NCBI GenBank assembly: GCA_947465345.1
Contig: CANHZL010000026.1
Location: forward strand, 1-14,970
Length of the DNA: 14,970 nt
From: Opitutia bacterium
GTDB lineage: Bacteria > Verrucomicrobiota > Verrucomicrobiae > Opitutales > UBA953
Reading direction: 5' to 3'
Shown here piece after piece: positions 14,226 to 14,970 of this stretch. The position numbers and the translations under genes are program-made. The notes under the pieces are model-generated. The model saw only the letters and a program-made list of their open reading frames with translations. It did not search any database and was not told the origin of the DNA. Each line of letters opens with the position of its first letter. Position 1 is the first letter of the stretch.

Positions 14226-14675
14226 ATGGAAGTCGCGCGTCGTCTCGGAGTCTTGGTCCTTGAATGGGCGTCCCTCGCCCTGGGGGTCTTCTTGGCAAAG
14301 TATTTCGGTTTCCTCCGTTACGACGATCCCGCAACCCTGGCCGTCGTGGCTGTCGTGCTCGGGCTGTTTAATTCTTTCCTACGCCCCTTCCTCCTGGCGG
14401 TCTTCATGATCGTCTCGATTCCCCTCCTTATCATCACCCTCGGGCTCGGCGCCTATGTGGTGCTGTTCCTGACCAACGGCGCCATCCTCTATTTGACCAA
14501 GGAACTCGTGAAGGACCTGCACCTGAGCAACTGGGCCATGGCTACCCTGACCATCTCAATTACTTCCTGGATGATCTCCTCTTCCGTCGGCATCGACCAG
14601 CTCAAGCCGCTGCGCCGGGCCAACGAAGCCAAGGCCAACGCCCAGAAGGCCAAGGAAGACGCCATCGACATCTGA
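14226..14675 (+). CDS. Small membrane protein of the four-TM 'phage holin IV'/YvlD type
   Basis: A 149-residue integral membrane protein with four predicted helices at about 8-28, 38-58, 60-85 and 98-118, then a charged Lys/Ala-rich cytoplasmic tail (RANEAKANAQKAKEDA). The segment NSFLRPFLLAVFMIVSIPLL followed by ITLGLGAYVVLFLTNGAILY is the typical family pattern (NxxLRPxL...P...TLGL...N). Members occur widely on bacterial chromosomes, usually with no known function; the holin name is historical and does not indicate a prophage. The ATG at 14226 follows a GGGG only, and a promoter is predicted to start the transcript at this codon. It is separated from phoU by a terminator, so it is probably not part of the pst operon. 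Confidence 0.8.
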   Translation: MEVARRLGVLVLEWASLALGVFLAKYFGFLRYDDPATLAVVAVVLGLFNSFLRPFLLAVFMIVSIPLLIITLGLGAYVVLFLTNGAILYLTKELVKDLHLSNWAMATLTISITSWMISSSVGIDQLKPLRRANEAKANAQKAKEDAIDI

Positions 14676-14695
14676 TTCGCTGCGGCGAATCAGAT
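14670..14695 (+). terminator. Terminator hairpin overlapping the stop codon of the holin-like gene
   Basis: ATCTGATTCGC and GCGAATCAGAT form a perfect 11-bp stem with loop TGCG. The TGA stop (14673-14675) lies in the left arm. There is no clear T-tract downstream. Confidence 0.65.
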
Positions 14696-14696
14696 G

Positions 14697-14818
14697 AGGG
14701 CTAGGGCCTGGGACTGGGCTAGGGGCAGGTGTCCCCGGTCATCTGTTTGCTTTAGTCGTCTCATCGCTGGTTCGGGTGTAATCCGCCTAGCCCTAGCCCC
14801 GACCCTGTCTCTGGCCCT
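14697..14818. repeat. Intergenic element of two inverted hexamer tandem arrays
   Basis: The left array (14697-14732) is six 6-nt units: AGGGCT, AGGGCC, TGGGAC, TGGGCT, AGGGGC, AGGTGT. The right array (14783-14818) is six units on the other strand, read inward AGGGCC, AGAGAC, AGGGTC, GGGGCT, AGGGCT, AGGCGG. Aligned from the outer ends, 26 of 36 positions agree. The 50-nt centre (14733-14782) is not repetitive. The layout matches the heptamer element at 3479-3633. It occupies the gap before the aminotransferase gene and could act as a terminator-like stem or a dispersed repeat. Confidence 0.7.
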
Positions 14819-14871
14819 TTCACTCAGTCTTGCCAATCCGCTGGGAGTCCTTTGCGTGGGGGCTCCACGCC

Positions 14872-14970
14872 ATGTCGAATCCCGCTCTCTCCTCCTGGGC
14901 CCGTAACGTCGCCCCTTCACCGACCCTCGCCGTCGATGCCAAGGCGAAGGCCCTCAAGGCCGCCGGCAAG
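14872..14970 (+). CDS. Class I pyridoxal-phosphate aminotransferase (aspartate aminotransferase type), 5' part
   Basis: Only 33 residues before the window ends. The N terminus [20 protein letters not shown] followed by ALKAAGK matches the start of prokaryotic class I aspartate aminotransferases, where the family reads roughly '[21 protein letters not shown]'. These PLP enzymes exchange the amino group between aspartate and 2-oxoglutarate in the cytoplasm. The ATG at 14872 fits the usual N-terminal length. The exact substrate (aspartate, prephenate or other) cannot be told from this fragment. Upstream lies the hexamer repeat element, with no clear promoter. Confidence 0.8.
   Translation, partial: MSNPALSSWARNVAPSPTLAVDAKAKALKAAGK

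Noticed and set aside
14226..14675. Prophage remnant because of the holin family name
   Set aside because: No phage genes nearby; this four-TM family is common on bacterial chromosomes and composition matches its neighbours.

Overview
This window is GC-rich, compact, ordinary bacterial chromosome with strong C/G-ending codon use and many antisense shadow frames. The gene set suggests a member of Verrucomicrobiota (Opitutae-like) or a neighbouring PVC lineage. Supporting signs are a bacterial SUI1/YciH protein, near-absence of Shine-Dalgarno sequences, a signal-peptide SGNH hydrolase, and very large PstC/PstA permeases. This assignment is inference from gene style, not a search result. No gene-free stretch exceeds 300 bases; the longest, 14676-14871, holds a terminator and a repeat element.

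Layout. On the minus strand at the left edge, tRNA-Val(TAC) (803-876), ilvN (263-775) and the 5' part of ilvC (1-241) lie head to tail. No terminator separates the tRNA from valine/isoleucine synthesis. On the plus strand follow a small unknown gene (978-1214) overlapping a SUI1 initiation-factor gene (1211-1546), then a CCA-adding enzyme (1594-2994) and a GAF-domain protein (3005-3475). The tRNA does not encode its terminal CCA, so the nearby CCA enzyme is needed to mature it. uvrA (3628-6450, minus) converges on the GAF gene; between their stop codons lies a repeat element made of inverted heptamer arrays. uvrA appears to lack any ATG/GTG/TTG start able to include its conserved N terminus. 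A secreted SGNH hydrolase (6568-7452) is transcribed divergently from uvrA.

The centre is a complete phosphate-uptake locus, pstS-pstC-pstA-pstB-phoU (7576-14169, plus). It is preceded by a strong G-quadruplex motif and a short inverted repeat. PstS captures periplasmic phosphate, PstC and PstA form the channel, PstB powers it, and PhoU links transport state to signalling. A structured 142-bp gap with a terminator-like hairpin separates pstS from pstC, as expected if pstS is made in excess. PstC carries a periplasmic region of about 390 residues and PstA an inserted region with a coiled coil. No phoB/phoR lies in the window.

After phoU comes a terminator whose loop holds the -35 of a promoter for a small membrane protein of the four-TM 'phage holin IV' family (14226-14675), predicted to be leaderless. 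Its own terminator overlaps its stop codon. A second repeat element, built from inverted hexamer arrays, precedes the 5' end of a class I aminotransferase (14872-14970, cut by the window edge).

The most novel signal is the pair of intergenic elements at 3479-3633 and 14697-14818. Each is a long imperfect stem whose arms are short tandem repeats in opposite orientation, and their central spacers share an ordered set of short words.
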